Below the pieces are notes generated by a model, which saw nothing but the letters and a program-made list of their open reading frames with translations, was not told the origin of the DNA and did no database searches. A stretch of DNA of 64,000 nt, from assembly GCA_017303855.1 (NCBI GenBank), contig JAFLBL010000002.1, positions 186,001-250,000 on the forward strand, in the 5' to 3' direction. The stretch is from Chitinophagales bacterium (GTDB taxonomy: Bacteria; Bacteroidota; Bacteroidia; Chitinophagales; Chitinophagaceae). A program made the translations under genes and the position numbers. Below are positions 35,335-44,635 of the stretch, in pieces. The stretch's first letter is position 1; the number at the start of each line of letters is the position of its first letter.

Positions 35335-38300
35335 ATGAAGCAGCTTGCTGATTATTTTATCCATTCCCGCCAGTTTTACTACCTGCTGATAGATGCGGAT
35401 GGGAATACCAGTTCCGCCAATCATCTGTTTACCGAGCATTTTGGCTTAGATGCCGGAAGGAATATCACTTTATCTGTTTTTCCACTTGTCTCACCAGCCG
35501 AAGGAGTACATCTTTTAGAAGTAATCAGGCAAAGTATTCGGGAGCCGGGAGTGGTGAGACAGGTTATGTTGCATCTGCAGAAACGGGATGGGAGCATGTT
35601 GGAAGGGGTCTGGGAATGCTCTGCCTATACAAGCGACAACGGGATTCCGTTACTGGTTCAATGTATTGCCTCTGCCGGTGTGGAGCAGACCGGTTTGCGG
35701 TCCATGGTTAGCAGTATAGTCCCGGATCGGTCCAGAGAAAGGTATATGGCACTCGAACACAGTGCCGAAGGTTTATGGATGTTTGTTTCGGACAAACCGG
35801 TTACACTGGATCAGCCGGCTGACGCAGTACTGCAATATTGGTTTGAACACTCCACACTGGTGGAATGCAATGATAATATGGCCCGGATGTATGGTTATGA
35901 AAAAGCGGAGGAGTTGATTGGCGTACGTTTGGGAGAGCTGCTGGATGTAAATAACAAAGAGCAAATGCAGGGCTTCCATCGCTTTATTGAGAATAAGTTT
36001 ATCACCACCACGCTTGAATCCCGGGAATTGGACCGCTTTGGTCAGGTGAAATATTTTCTCAACCGGATGACCGGTATAGTGGAAGACAACAAACTGATGC
36101 GTGTATGGGGTACGCAGCAGGATATAACGGCACAGCGGGCAGCTGAAATAAAACTGAAGGAAAGTGAATTGTTTTTCCGGAACCTGTTTGTGAATTCACT
36201 GGACGGCATCATGATCACGGATGAAAACGGGACGATAACTTTTGTTTCCCCATCCGTTACGCCAATACTCGGGTATGAAGCGGAAGAAGTGATCGGGTTG
36301 AACTGTTTCAGTTTTGCACACCCCGAGGACCGTGAACTGGCCCGCTTGTCATTTGATACAGAGCGGATGCATCAGACGAATGTGGAGTTTATATCACTGC
36401 GGGTAAGAAAGAAAAGCGGGGAATGGATGTGGTGTATCATCCGGGGGCATAACCTCTTTGACAATCCTACAGTGAAAGGGATGGTGGTGAATTTCTATAA
36501 TGATACGGTACGTAAACGGACTGAAAAAGCCCTGCAGGAAAGTGAAAGCCGGTACCGTTACCAGGCCACCATATTGAATAATGTAACCGATCTGATTGCC
36601 ACTACTGATCTGGAGCGGGTGGTTACTTCCTGGAATCACATGATGGAGCAACTGACCGGTATTCCGGAATCGGCCGCCATCGGAAAACCATTCCGGTATG
36701 TGGTGGAACTGGATTATTCCCCGTTTACAAATGAACAGGTCATCAGTATTGTATCAACACATGGTATCTGGAAAGGGGAAGTGTCTTTTACCGGCATTAA
36801 TGGTGAAAGAAGTTATTTTCTGACCACCATTTCACTGATGCGGAATGAAGCCGGAAAGCGTTTTGGTTTAATGGCGGTGGGGAAGGATATTACCGACCGG
36901 AAAAATGTGGAGCAACAGTTACGGGAAAGCGAACAGTTTTACCGGAACATGATTGCAAATTCGCTGGACGGTATCGTACATACCGATCCCTACGGCATTA
37001 TCCGTTATTCCAGTCCCTCCAATAAAAATCTGACAGGATACGAAGCAGAAGAGCTGCTGGGCCGGTCCATCTTTGATTTTGTTCATCCGGATGATATTAA
37101 AAACGCCCGCCTGGCCTTTGATCTCGAATACAAAGGGGAGGCGACAGTAAATTATATTTCACTGCGGTTGCGCCATGCATCCGGTATATGGGTATGGTGT
37201 TCGATTCGCGGGCACAACCAGATGAATCATCCGGTATTCAATGCCATGATCATTTATTTTACCGATGAGTCTAAACGAAAAGGCATTGAAGATAAACTAC
37301 GGGAAAGTGAACAGCGGTTCCGGAGCCTGTTTTATAATGTACAGATGGGTGTAACCATGCGGGACCCTGCCGGCAAACTGATCATGGCCAATAAAGCGGC
37401 TGAAAAAATGCTCGGTGTGGAACACAAGGACCTGCAATATTCATTTGTAAATACGGATACCTGGAATGCTGTATATGAAGACGGCACACCCATGCCGGTA
37501 GATGCGCATCCGGTGCCGGTTTCCATCCGTACCGGAGAACCCGTAAGGGGTGTGGTAATGGGGGTACACCGGAAAAAGTTTAATGACCGGGTCTGGATAA
37601 TGGTTAATACAGAGCCTGTAATGAATGAAGAAGGACGCTTAATTTATGTTATTTGTTCCTTCATGGATATTACTGAACAAAAACGCCTTGCCCAGCAGCT
37701 GATTGATCAGGAAATTCAAAAACAAAAACAGGTAACGCAGGCTACCATTGATGCCCAGGAGAAAGAAAGAATTGAAATTGGCAAGGAGCTGCATGATAAT
37801 ATTAATCAGCACCTCAATACCACCCGGCTTTACCTGGAAGTAGCCCGTGAAAAAGCAAGCGGGGATTTGCTGGAAATGATCCAGCTGGCACATAAAAACC
37901 TGTCTGGCATCATTCATGAAATCCGTCAATTATCTCAATCCCTGGTACCACCGACTTTGGGAGACCTGGGACTGGCGGAGTCTGTTCAGGATCTCTGTGA
38001 TGCACTGAAACGGGCACATAAATTCAACATAGAATTTAACTCCAGGCATTTCTTTGAAGAAGAAATACCTGAAAATCTCCGTCTGTCGCTGTTTCGGATC
38101 ATACAGGAAAAAATCAGCAATATTATCCGTCATGCGGATGCCACACATATCAGCATAAAGCTGCAAACCGACGCGGAACATATTTTCCTGACGATAACGG
38201 ATAACGGTAAAGGGTTTGACCCCCGGAATGTAAAAGCAGGACTGGGACTCAGCAACATACGCACCAGAACTGCTCTTTTTAACGGGAAAATGGAGATTGA

Positions 38301-38370
38301 ATCGGCTCCCGGCGTAGGATGTACTTTGTCCGTGATTATTCCACATCACCGGGAATCGGACGGGGACTAG
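35335..38370 (+). CDS. Cytoplasmic multi-PAS sensor histidine kinase (HisKA_3)
   Basis: A 1011-residue kinase without membrane segments. About six PAS-type modules occupy residues 10-785. Modules three (about 275-395) and five (about 530-650) are obvious internal duplicates, sharing NSLDGI, YEAEE(V/L)(I/L)G, HP(E/D)D and IRGHN. The HisKA_3 helix reads ERIEIGKELHDNINQHLN with His820. The ATPase domain has ISNIIRHADATH, ITDNGKGFD and GLGLSNI. It should sense a soluble or redox signal and phosphorylate a NarL-type regulator that is not encoded next to it. The next gene's promoter overlaps the end of this one. Confidence 0.93.
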   Translation: MKQLADYFIHSRQFYYLLIDADGNTSSANHLFTEHFGLDAGRNITLSVFPLVSPAEGVHLLEVIRQSIREPGVVRQVMLHLQKRDGSMLEGVWECSAYTSDNGIPLLVQCIASAGVEQTGLRSMVSSIVPDRSRERYMALEHSAEGLWMFVSDKPVTLDQPADAVLQYWFEHSTLVECNDNMARMYGYEKAEELIGVRLGELLDVNNKEQMQGFHRFIENKFITTTLESRELDRFGQVKYFLNRMTGIVEDNKLMRVWGTQQDITAQRAAEIKLKESELFFRNLFVNSLDGIMITDENGTITFVSPSVTPILGYEAEEVIGLNCFSFAHPEDRELARLSFDTERMHQTNVEFISLRVRKKSGEWMWCIIRGHNLFDNPTVKGMVVNFYNDTVRKRTEKALQESESRYRYQATILNNVTDLIATTDLERVVTSWNHMMEQLTGIPESAAIGKPFRYVVELDYSPFTNEQVISIVSTHGIWKGEVSFTGINGERSYFLTTISLMRNEAGKRFGLMAVGKDITDRKNVEQQLRESEQFYRNMIANSLDGIVHTDPYGIIRYSSPSNKNLTGYEAEELLGRSIFDFVHPDDIKNARLAFDLEYKGEATVNYISLRLRHASGIWVWCSIRGHNQMNHPVFNAMIIYFTDESKRKGIEDKLRESEQRFRSLFYNVQMGVTMRDPAGKLIMANKAAEKMLGVEHKDLQYSFVNTDTWNAVYEDGTPMPVDAHPVPVSIRTGEPVRGVVMGVHRKKFNDRVWIMVNTEPVMNEEGRLIYVICSFMDITEQKRLAQQLIDQEIQKQKQVTQATIDAQEKERIEIGKELHDNINQHLNTTRLYLEVAREKASGDLLEMIQLAHKNLSGIIHEIRQLSQSLVPPTLGDLGLAESVQDLCDALKRAHKFNIEFNSRHFFEEEIPENLRLSLFRIIQEKISNIIRHADATHISIKLQTDAEHIFLTITDNGKGFDPRNVKAGLGLSNIRTRTALFNGKMEIESAPGVGCTLSVIIPHHRESDGD

Positions 38371-38374
38371 TGTG

Positions 38375-38402
38375 TTTGGTTCAGGGGAATCGCCTACCTT
38401 TG
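38375..38402 (+). promoter_or_regulatory. Promoter of the PurF-like gene
   Basis: TTTG at 38375-38378 and TACCTTTG at 38395-38402 are separated by 16 bp. The -7 box ends eight bases before the ATG at 38411, so the leader is only a few bases long. Confidence 0.55.
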
Positions 38403-38410
38403 CGCCTTCC

Positions 38411-40258
38411 ATGAGCGACCCGATAAAACACGAATGCGGACTCGCATTCATACGGTTAAGAAAGCCTTTCTCATACTACCATCAGAAGTACAATACGGTA
38501 CTCTGGGGCCTGAATAAGCTGTACCTGCTTATGGAAAAGCAGCATAACCGCGGACAGGATGGTGCCGGTGTGGCTTCCGTTAAACTCGACGTGGAACCCG
38601 GTTACCCGTTTATGAACCGGATCCGCAGCAATGCCCAGCAGGCAATTGCCGATATCTTCCAGCAGATCGGAAAAGAGATTGATGAACTGGAACGCTATCA
38701 CCCCGATATAAAATTCCATCCCGGATTGATGAAGGGACATCTTCCTTTCCTTGGTGAACTCTTATTGGGGCATCTCCGGTACGGCACACAGGGAAAAAAC
38801 AAACTGGAATATTGCCATCCCTTTATTAACCGCGATACCATTCCCGCCCGTAACCTGGCCCTGGCCGGTAATTTCAATATTGTCAATTCAGATGAGCTTT
38901 ATACCCTTGTAGGCAAGGAGCCCAATCCGGCTGTTCGCTTCAGTGACCTGGCGGCTATGATTGAACTGATGCATACCTACCTCTGTGAAGAGGATGAAGC
39001 AAGTCCGGAGAAGATGGATATTAAAAAAGTGCTGAAACGGACACTGCCCCTGCTTGACGGCGGTTTCCATGTAGGTGGTGTAACCGGTAACGGTATTGGG
39101 TTTGTTTTCCGCGATGCACATGGTATACGTCCTTCGTATTACTATATCAATGATGAAGTGGTGGTGGCGGCTTCTGAACGCGCCGCTATACGGACTACAT
39201 TCAATGTGGCGGAAAATGAAGTAAAGGAACTGATGCCCGGACAAGTGCTGATTGTCAGTGAAACCGGCGTAATTGAAATAGCCCAGATACTGGAGCCAAA
39301 GGAAAGAAAGGCCTGCAGTTTTGAACGTATCTATTTTTCCCGTGGCAGTGATGAGAAAATCTATGGCGAACGCAAAGCACTCGGGTACAACCTGAGTGAA
39401 CCTGTCCTGCGGGCCATCGATCATGACCTGAAGAATACCATTTTTTCATTTATTCCCAATACCGCTGAAACGGCTTTTTATGGCATGCTCAAAGGCATGG
39501 AGGACTACCTGAATAAAGTCAAGATCGAGCGTATTCTCAGCTGGGGCAGGGACTATGATCCGGATAAGCTGGCGGAAATGGTTAACCGCCGCATACGGGT
39601 GGAAAAAATAGCGATCAAGGATGTGAAAATGCGCACCTTCATAACGGAGGATGTAAGCCGTAATGAAATGGTGCAGCACGTATACGATATCACGTACGGA
39701 ACGGTAAGAGCCGGTGAAGATTCACTGGTGGTGATTGATGATTCAATTGTAAGAGGCACCACGCTTAAGGAAAGTATTATCCGTATGCTGGGCCGGCTGA
39801 AACCCAAACGTATCGTGGTCGTGTCTTCTTCGCCCCAGATCCGTTATCCCGATTGTTACGGTATTGATATGAGTAAAATGGGTGATTTTATCGCATTTAA
39901 CGCGGCGGTGGAATTACTGAAAGAACGGAATAATATGCAGTTTCTGCAGCAGTTGCTGGACCGTTGCAATGAACTGGAACAACAAGGTATATTGCATACC
40001 GAGAATGTGGTGAAGCAACTCTATAAACAGTTTACAACAGAAGAGATTTCCGATAAAATTGCCCGGCTCATCACCCCGCCTGAACTGGATATTCCGGTAC
40101 AGGTGATCTTTCAGACTATTGAAGACCTGCATCGCTCCTGTCCCAATAACCAGGGCGATTGGTACTTTACCGGCAATTATCCGACCAATGGCGGAAATAA
40201 AGTCGTCAACAAAGCATTCATGAATTATATGGCCGGGAAGAATGTCAGGGGTTACTGA
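38411..40258 (+). CDS. purF: Amidophosphoribosyltransferase (PurF-like, Bacteroidota long form)
   Basis: A 615-residue enzyme expected to make 5-phosphoribosylamine from PRPP and glutamine, the first step of purine synthesis. The glutaminase half starts MSDPIKHECGLAFIRLRKP. Cys8 is the likely N-terminal nucleophile after removal of a short propeptide, and EKQHNRGQDGAG follows. The phosphoribosyltransferase half has the PRPP loop VVIDDSIVRGTT. The protein is ~130 residues longer than E. coli PurF, as in other Bacteroidota homologues. Because such long forms are divergent, the substrate should be treated as probable. The start at 38411 fits the promoter. Confidence 0.85.
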   Translation: MSDPIKHECGLAFIRLRKPFSYYHQKYNTVLWGLNKLYLLMEKQHNRGQDGAGVASVKLDVEPGYPFMNRIRSNAQQAIADIFQQIGKEIDELERYHPDIKFHPGLMKGHLPFLGELLLGHLRYGTQGKNKLEYCHPFINRDTIPARNLALAGNFNIVNSDELYTLVGKEPNPAVRFSDLAAMIELMHTYLCEEDEASPEKMDIKKVLKRTLPLLDGGFHVGGVTGNGIGFVFRDAHGIRPSYYYINDEVVVAASERAAIRTTFNVAENEVKELMPGQVLIVSETGVIEIAQILEPKERKACSFERIYFSRGSDEKIYGERKALGYNLSEPVLRAIDHDLKNTIFSFIPNTAETAFYGMLKGMEDYLNKVKIERILSWGRDYDPDKLAEMVNRRIRVEKIAIKDVKMRTFITEDVSRNEMVQHVYDITYGTVRAGEDSLVVIDDSIVRGTTLKESIIRMLGRLKPKRIVVVSSSPQIRYPDCYGIDMSKMGDFIAFNAAVELLKERNNMQFLQQLLDRCNELEQQGILHTENVVKQLYKQFTTEEISDKIARLITPPELDIPVQVIFQTIEDLHRSCPNNQGDWYFTGNYPTNGGNKVVNKAFMNYMAGKNVRGY

Positions 40259-40289
40259 TCATCATTTTCACACAGGTAAAATTTCACAC

Positions 40290-40781
40290 ATGAAAACACT
40301 GATACTGGTACGCCATGCCAAGAGCGACTGGAGTGCGGATGGATTACCTGACTTTGACCGGCCGCTGAATGAACGGGGTAAACGGGACGCCCCTGTAATG
40401 GCTGCACGCCTGGCAGAAAAAATCAAACATCCGGATGCTATTGTGGCCAGTCCGGCAAAACGGGCGGCCAAAACAGCTAAACTATTTGCGCAACAATTCG
40501 GTATCAGTAAAGACGCCATCCTGTACAAAGATGAACTCTATCTGCCCCCGCCGGCCGTTTTTTATTCAGTGATTGAAAAGCTGGATGACCAGTTTTTGCA
40601 GGTGCTGATTTTTTCGCACAACAACGGGATCACTGATTTTGCCAATGAACTTACGGATGCCCGGATAGATAATATTCCAACCTGCGGCATTTTTGCCGTG
40701 CAGGCGGACATTGACAGCTGGAAAGATTTCAGGACGGCTGAAAAGACATTTTTATTCGTGGATTATCCCAAGGCGAAATAA
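40290..40781 (+). CDS. sixA: Phosphohistidine phosphatase SixA
   Basis: A 163-residue histidine-phosphatase-superfamily protein. TLILVRHAKSDWS provides the phospho-accepting His of the RHG-type motif. SPAKRAAKTA and a second active-site His in IFSHNNGITDFAN complete the pattern. SixA removes phosphate from phosphohistidine in phosphorelay proteins. The ATG at 40290 gives the standard SixA start; the upstream in-frame extension overlaps the previous gene. Its stop lies three bases from the stop of the convergent transporter gene. Confidence 0.9.
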   Translation: MKTLILVRHAKSDWSADGLPDFDRPLNERGKRDAPVMAARLAEKIKHPDAIVASPAKRAAKTAKLFAQQFGISKDAILYKDELYLPPPAVFYSVIEKLDDQFLQVLIFSHNNGITDFANELTDARIDNIPTCGIFAVQADIDSWKDFRTAEKTFLFVDYPKAK

Positions 40782-40784
40782 GCG

Positions 40785-41678
40785 TTATTCTTCAATCGTT
40801 GGCGGCGTTTTACGGCTTACCAGGAATACACCGCCGAATATCAGGGCACCGGCTATAATTTTTTCCAATGTAAATTGTTCCTGCAGAAACATCGCCGCGA
40901 TTACCGCCGCAAACACGGGCTGTGTATAGATATACGATCCGGTGATGCCGGCTCCCAGGTGTTTGATGCCGAAAATATTAAATGAGTAAGCCAGGAATGT
41001 ACCACAGATTACTACCATGCCCAGTGCCATATAATGACTGAGCTGAAAAGACGGCCAGCCGGTATGTATAAACTCGTTCCAGCCAAAAGGCAGTATCATA
41101 AAGAAGCCGAATGTAAATACCCAGCGTATTACATGCAGGGGCGGATAATCCCGCATAAGCGGTTTTACCAGTATAAAATAAATGGTATAGGCCATGGCAT
41201 TTACCACGATAAACAGATCACCCGTCAGACTGGCACTGCCGTTTTTTTCTTTTGTGGTTATCAGTAATACCGCACCCCCAATACCCAATGATAAACCCAG
41301 GGCTTTCTGCCAGGTGATTTTTTCTTTTAAAATCCAGAAGGCGAAAACCGTTATCAGCAAAGGAGTACACAACATTAACAGGGCCGCATGTATAGTCGAC
41401 GTCAGCGTAAGTCCTTTTACAAAGAGCATCTGGTTAATGGCCACGCCGGTAAGTCCGCAAAGCAGAAAACGAGGTATGTCTTTCCGTTTAATGGCGGCTG
41501 CTGTTTTTCCCATTGACCAGACCGTCCAGAACAGCAGCAGGCTGATACCCACCCGGAAAATGTTTAGTCCGTAAGCCCCGACCAGTGCCGGTGAAATATG
41601 TTTTACCAGGCTCAGGTTGAGCGCAAAGAAAAGGTTCGTGAATAAAACGGCTATATGGGCTTTTGTGGTAGTGGTCAA
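40785..41678 (-). CDS. EamA/DMT-family transporter
   Basis: A 297-residue membrane protein with ten predicted segments in two EamA repeats (AHIAVLFTNLFFALNLSLVK and GDLFIVVNAMAYTIYFILVK open the halves). Such proteins export amino acids or other metabolites; the substrate is not readable. The start is TTG at 41678, supported by a TATCTTTG box five bases upstream. The gene is convergent with sixA and downstream of a glycosyltransferase on the same strand. Confidence 0.9.
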   Translation of the reverse strand: MTTTTKAHIAVLFTNLFFALNLSLVKHISPALVGAYGLNIFRVGISLLLFWTVWSMGKTAAAIKRKDIPRFLLCGLTGVAINQMLFVKGLTLTSTIHAALLMLCTPLLITVFAFWILKEKITWQKALGLSLGIGGAVLLITTKEKNGSASLTGDLFIVVNAMAYTIYFILVKPLMRDYPPLHVIRWVFTFGFFMILPFGWNEFIHTGWPSFQLSHYMALGMVVICGTFLAYSFNIFGIKHLGAGITGSYIYTQPVFAAVIAAMFLQEQFTLEKIIAGALIFGGVFLVSRKTPPTIEE

Positions 41679-41683
41679 GGGCG

Positions 41684-41691
41684 CAAAGATA
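41684..41691 (-). promoter_or_regulatory. -7 box TATCTTTG before the EamA gene
   Basis: On the minus strand TATCTTTG ends five bases before the TTG start at 41678. A TTGAC-like -33 sequence lies ~18 bp further upstream. A leaderless transcript is likely, and the box supports the TTG start. Confidence 0.55.
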
Positions 41692-41704
41692 AATGAGATT
41701 GCGG

Positions 41705-42844
41705 TCAGTCAATGGAGGCAATAAGCTGTTGTATGCCTGTTGCCAATGACAAAGTGGCTTCTTCCGGAAAGGGTTGATACGGGAAGATGGATGCGGCCTG
41801 CAGGGCCGTGGTAAGTGAAAATTTATCCTGGCTGATACAGAGGGCTGTTTTTCGTTCCTGGTATAATTGCCCCAGGTATTCCTGTTCTGTTTGTCCGGGC
41901 GTTGGAATCAGGATTAATTTTTTTTGCAGGCGGGCCATATCCATCAGTGAACTGTATCCGCTGCGGCAGATAACCCGGGTGGCTTTATGTATTTCGGCAT
42001 TCAGTTGTGCCGCGGGTAAATGGTTATAAAAGTGCAACTGATTGGTGGAAGGCAGTAAGCCCGCATTACCCGGCAGGCCACGTACCAGGGTGGCTGTGCC
42101 ATTGTACATCGCCAGTTCGTTTATCATTTTTTCTTCCAGTATACTCCGCTGCGGTTCAGGCCCGGATAAAAGAATCAGCAAATGTTCTTTATCCGTTTCA
42201 ATAGCTAAATTATCCAGCCGGGTCAACGGCCCTGTGTAGGTCAGAGGAATGGCCGGTTTTTTTACCGGGTGGGATAAACGGCCGGCGAGGTTTTGTTCGC
42301 CTGCATAATCCGGTATCCAGCACTGACTGAACCTGTTTATAAAGCGGTAATTAAATTGTTGCAGCAATTGTCCGGCTCTTTCTCCAAATGGCGTTTCAAT
42401 CCATAGCTGATGGGTGATAAATACGCAGGGAATGGACGAATGATGCAGGCCATAACGGTTATCACTGATAACGGCATCGATCTGGTAATCCTGGATTATT
42501 TTTTTCAGCCAGCGTCTTTCTTCCCGTATGATATGCAAGAGCCGCGGTGCCTGTGTTATCATTTTCCAGATCAGCCCGGACCTGGTTTTAGCATATTCTG
42601 CCTGGTAACCGAAAAGCGGCAGGAGGGGCAGATCGGGGAAAGCTTCCGTGAGAATGGCCGCCTGGGCTTTTTCCGCGGCTATCCATACTTCGGCCCCCTG
42701 TTTTAATAATTCCCGGATAACGGGGATACAGCGGGTGGCGTGACCGAGTCCCCAGTCCAGCGGAGCTACCAGAATACGGGGTTTTCCCTGTTTCGGAGCG
42801 GTTGTAGGATGATCTGTGTTAATTTTTGGCTGAAATTGGGTCAA
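41705..42844 (-). CDS. GT28/MurG-like glycosyltransferase
   Basis: About 379 residues with a GT-B fold. The N-terminal motif PRILVAPLDWGLGHATRCIP is the glycine-rich loop of the MurG/UDP-glycosyltransferase type. The C-terminal half has LLILLSGPEPQRSILEEKM and the nucleotide-sugar-binding CRSGYSSLMDMARLQKKLIL with PTPGQTEQEYLGQ. It probably transfers a sugar onto a lipid or cell-surface acceptor. No ATG precedes the conserved start, so the TTG at 42844 is used; the ~20 residues before PRIL are poorly conserved in type. Confidence 0.85.
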   Translation of the reverse strand: MTQFQPKINTDHPTTAPKQGKPRILVAPLDWGLGHATRCIPVIRELLKQGAEVWIAAEKAQAAILTEAFPDLPLLPLFGYQAEYAKTRSGLIWKMITQAPRLLHIIREERRWLKKIIQDYQIDAVISDNRYGLHHSSIPCVFITHQLWIETPFGERAGQLLQQFNYRFINRFSQCWIPDYAGEQNLAGRLSHPVKKPAIPLTYTGPLTRLDNLAIETDKEHLLILLSGPEPQRSILEEKMINELAMYNGTATLVRGLPGNAGLLPSTNQLHFYNHLPAAQLNAEIHKATRVICRSGYSSLMDMARLQKKLILIPTPGQTEQEYLGQLYQERKTALCISQDKFSLTTALQAASIFPYQPFPEEATLSLATGIQQLIASID

Positions 42845-42894
42845 CAGGATACTAATTTGTTCGTAAAATAGTTTTAATTTAGAACATTAAGTGT

Positions 42895-43032
42895 ATGAAA
42901 CAGATCAATAAAATTGTTTTAGCCCTGTTAGTAATTATGGTACTTGCTTCCTGTACGCGGAACTATTATTCCGGCGCGGGTAAAGGCAGCCGTGGCGGCA
43001 AAGGTTGCGGATGCCCCAGTACGAGAATTTAA
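42895..43032 (+). CDS. Small Bacteroidota lipoprotein (45 residues)
   Basis: MKQINKIVLALLVIMVLASC is a clear lipoprotein signal (Cys20). The mature peptide is only ~25 residues, Gly/Lys-rich (GAGKGSRGGKG) and ends with CGCPSTRI. It is a short gene, but the signal sequence and the cysteine motif make it convincing. It lies 30 bases before another small gene on the same strand. The function is unknown. Confidence 0.75.
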   Translation: MKQINKIVLALLVIMVLASCTRNYYSGAGKGSRGGKGCGCPSTRI

Positions 43033-43062
43033 CCGGACACTAAAACGCACCTCTGACATTGA

Positions 43063-43305
43063 ATGAAGCGTTTTGATCGTAACATTTTACTGTTCACCCG
43101 GGAGGCATTCATGAGCGAGCAGGCTATCGAAAAAGAAGTCATCAGCCTGAAGTATCTCCTGTCTGTGGCGGATACGCCCGAACAATTCTGTATGGTCACC
43201 GAACTGGTGAACCGTAACCGCATTACCACAAATCCCCGTAAAATAGTTAAAGAAGCCAACCATTTCCGGTTGCGCCCCTTTCGTTTTCTGATTAATAAGA
43301 ACTGA
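43063..43305 (+). CDS. Small conserved hypothetical protein
   Basis: An 80-residue cytoplasmic protein, MKRFDRNILLFTREAFMSEQ at the start and FRLRPFRFLINKN at the end. It is helical with alternating acidic and basic patches. It resembles short conserved Bacteroidota proteins that follow small lipoprotein genes, as here. No function is known. The last 14 bases overlap the convergent aminotransferase gene. Confidence 0.65.
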   Translation: MKRFDRNILLFTREAFMSEQAIEKEVISLKYLLSVADTPEQFCMVTELVNRNRITTNPRKIVKEANHFRLRPFRFLINKN

Positions 43306-44554
43306 CGCCAAGCAACGCTTCTTTCAGTTTGCCAAGCATTTCCCCGATTTCTTCTTTTTTACAAGTGCCTACACTCAGTCTGTACCAGGGTGAATGATTG
43401 GGCGCGCCAAAAGCATAGAAAGGAACTACGGCCAGTCCGGCTTTGTTGAGCAGGTAGGCGGTAACATCAGCCTGTGTTTCCAGTACAGTTCCCTCCGCCG
43501 TTTTTTTACCGGCCAGCTCTATTTTAATGGTGAGATAAATGGCTGCTTCAGGCGCAATCGCATCCACCGCGAATCCTTCCTTTTTTAATGCGGTAAATCC
43601 GTCATATATTTTTTGCAGGCGTTCCAGTATTTCGGATTTGAAATGCGCCAGGTAGTTTTTAATTCCTTCCCGGTCCGCCAGGTATTGGGCCACTGCTTTC
43701 TGCTCGGCCATGGGGGCCCAGGCACCAATATGAGTGAGAATGGCCTTCATTTTATTGATGATAGCGGCGGGGCCAAGACTCCAGCCCACACGGACACCGG
43801 TAGCGGCAAAGACCTTACTGATCGCGTCGATAAAAAGAGTGTACTCTTTCATCTCCGGGCGAAGCGAAACCGGGTTATAATGCTGAATGTCGCCAAAAGT
43901 GAGATGCCAGTACATCTGGTCAAACATCACGTAGAGTTTTTTCTCCGTGTCGCTTCTTCTTTTATTTTCTTCCAGTACCAGGTCGCAGATTGCTTCCAGT
44001 TCTTCCTTACGGAATGTGGTGCCGGTCGGGTTCTGTGGTGAACAAAGTGAGAGTAATACGGCGTCTTTTACATGCGGACGTATGGCCTCTGCCGTGGGCA
44101 TAAAATTCGTTTCAGGTCCGGCTTCAATAACCACATGTTCACCACTTACAAAATGCGTGTAGTGATTATTATTCCAGGAAGGAACCGCATATATGATTTT
44201 ATCTCCTTTGTCGGCAATCGCCCGGAACACGGTATAGATCAAAGGACGTCCGCCGGAAGCAATCAGGATTTCATTTACTGAATAATCCAGTCCTTCTTCT
44301 TCTTTGATAAAGGAATGCACCGCTTCCCGGAGATCCAGGTTGCCTTCCGCCGCGGGATAATTGGTAAAATGACGGCGATAGGCATCCACGATGGCATTTT
44401 CCAGTTCTTTTGGAATCGGGAATATAGCAGGATCAAAATCGCCGATAGTGAAGTTGTAAATCCGCTCACCCTGCCGGATTTTTTCCCGGATCTCTCCGCC
44501 GAGTTTAACGATTTCAGATCCGATCAATGTTTCCGACAGATGTGACAGTTTCAT
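43292..44554 (-). CDS. Class I/II PLP-dependent aminotransferase
   Basis: A 420-residue fold-type I aminotransferase of the aspartate-aminotransferase family. The N-terminal YNFTIGDFDPAIFPIPKELE is the substrate-lid region. SPQNPTGTTF is the conserved PLP-binding Asn loop. The PLP lysine is in DAISKVFAATGVRVGW, and RLSVGT near the end supplies the carboxylate-binding Arg. The exact amino-acid substrate is not readable. A TAACTTTG box lies upstream with a ~10-nt leader. Confidence 0.9.
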   Translation of the reverse strand: MKLSHLSETLIGSEIVKLGGEIREKIRQGERIYNFTIGDFDPAIFPIPKELENAIVDAYRRHFTNYPAAEGNLDLREAVHSFIKEEEGLDYSVNEILIASGGRPLIYTVFRAIADKGDKIIYAVPSWNNNHYTHFVSGEHVVIEAGPETNFMPTAEAIRPHVKDAVLLSLCSPQNPTGTTFRKEELEAICDLVLEENKRRSDTEKKLYVMFDQMYWHLTFGDIQHYNPVSLRPEMKEYTLFIDAISKVFAATGVRVGWSLGPAAIINKMKAILTHIGAWAPMAEQKAVAQYLADREGIKNYLAHFKSEILERLQKIYDGFTALKKEGFAVDAIAPEAAIYLTIKIELAGKKTAEGTVLETQADVTAYLLNKAGLAVVPFYAFGAPNHSPWYRLSVGTCKKEEIGEMLGKLKEALLGVSSY

Positions 44555-44571
44555 ACAGGTTATTTGTAACG

Positions 44572-44579
44572 CAAAGTTA
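44572..44579 (-). promoter_or_regulatory. -7 box TAACTTTG before the aminotransferase gene
   Basis: Minus-strand TAnnTTTG match ending 17 bases before the ATG at 44554. Confidence 0.5.
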
Positions 44580-44635
44580 TTGAAATTGCCCTGTTGTTCC
44601 GGAGAAATGAAGAGTGACTGTACCTATGGCTTTTC

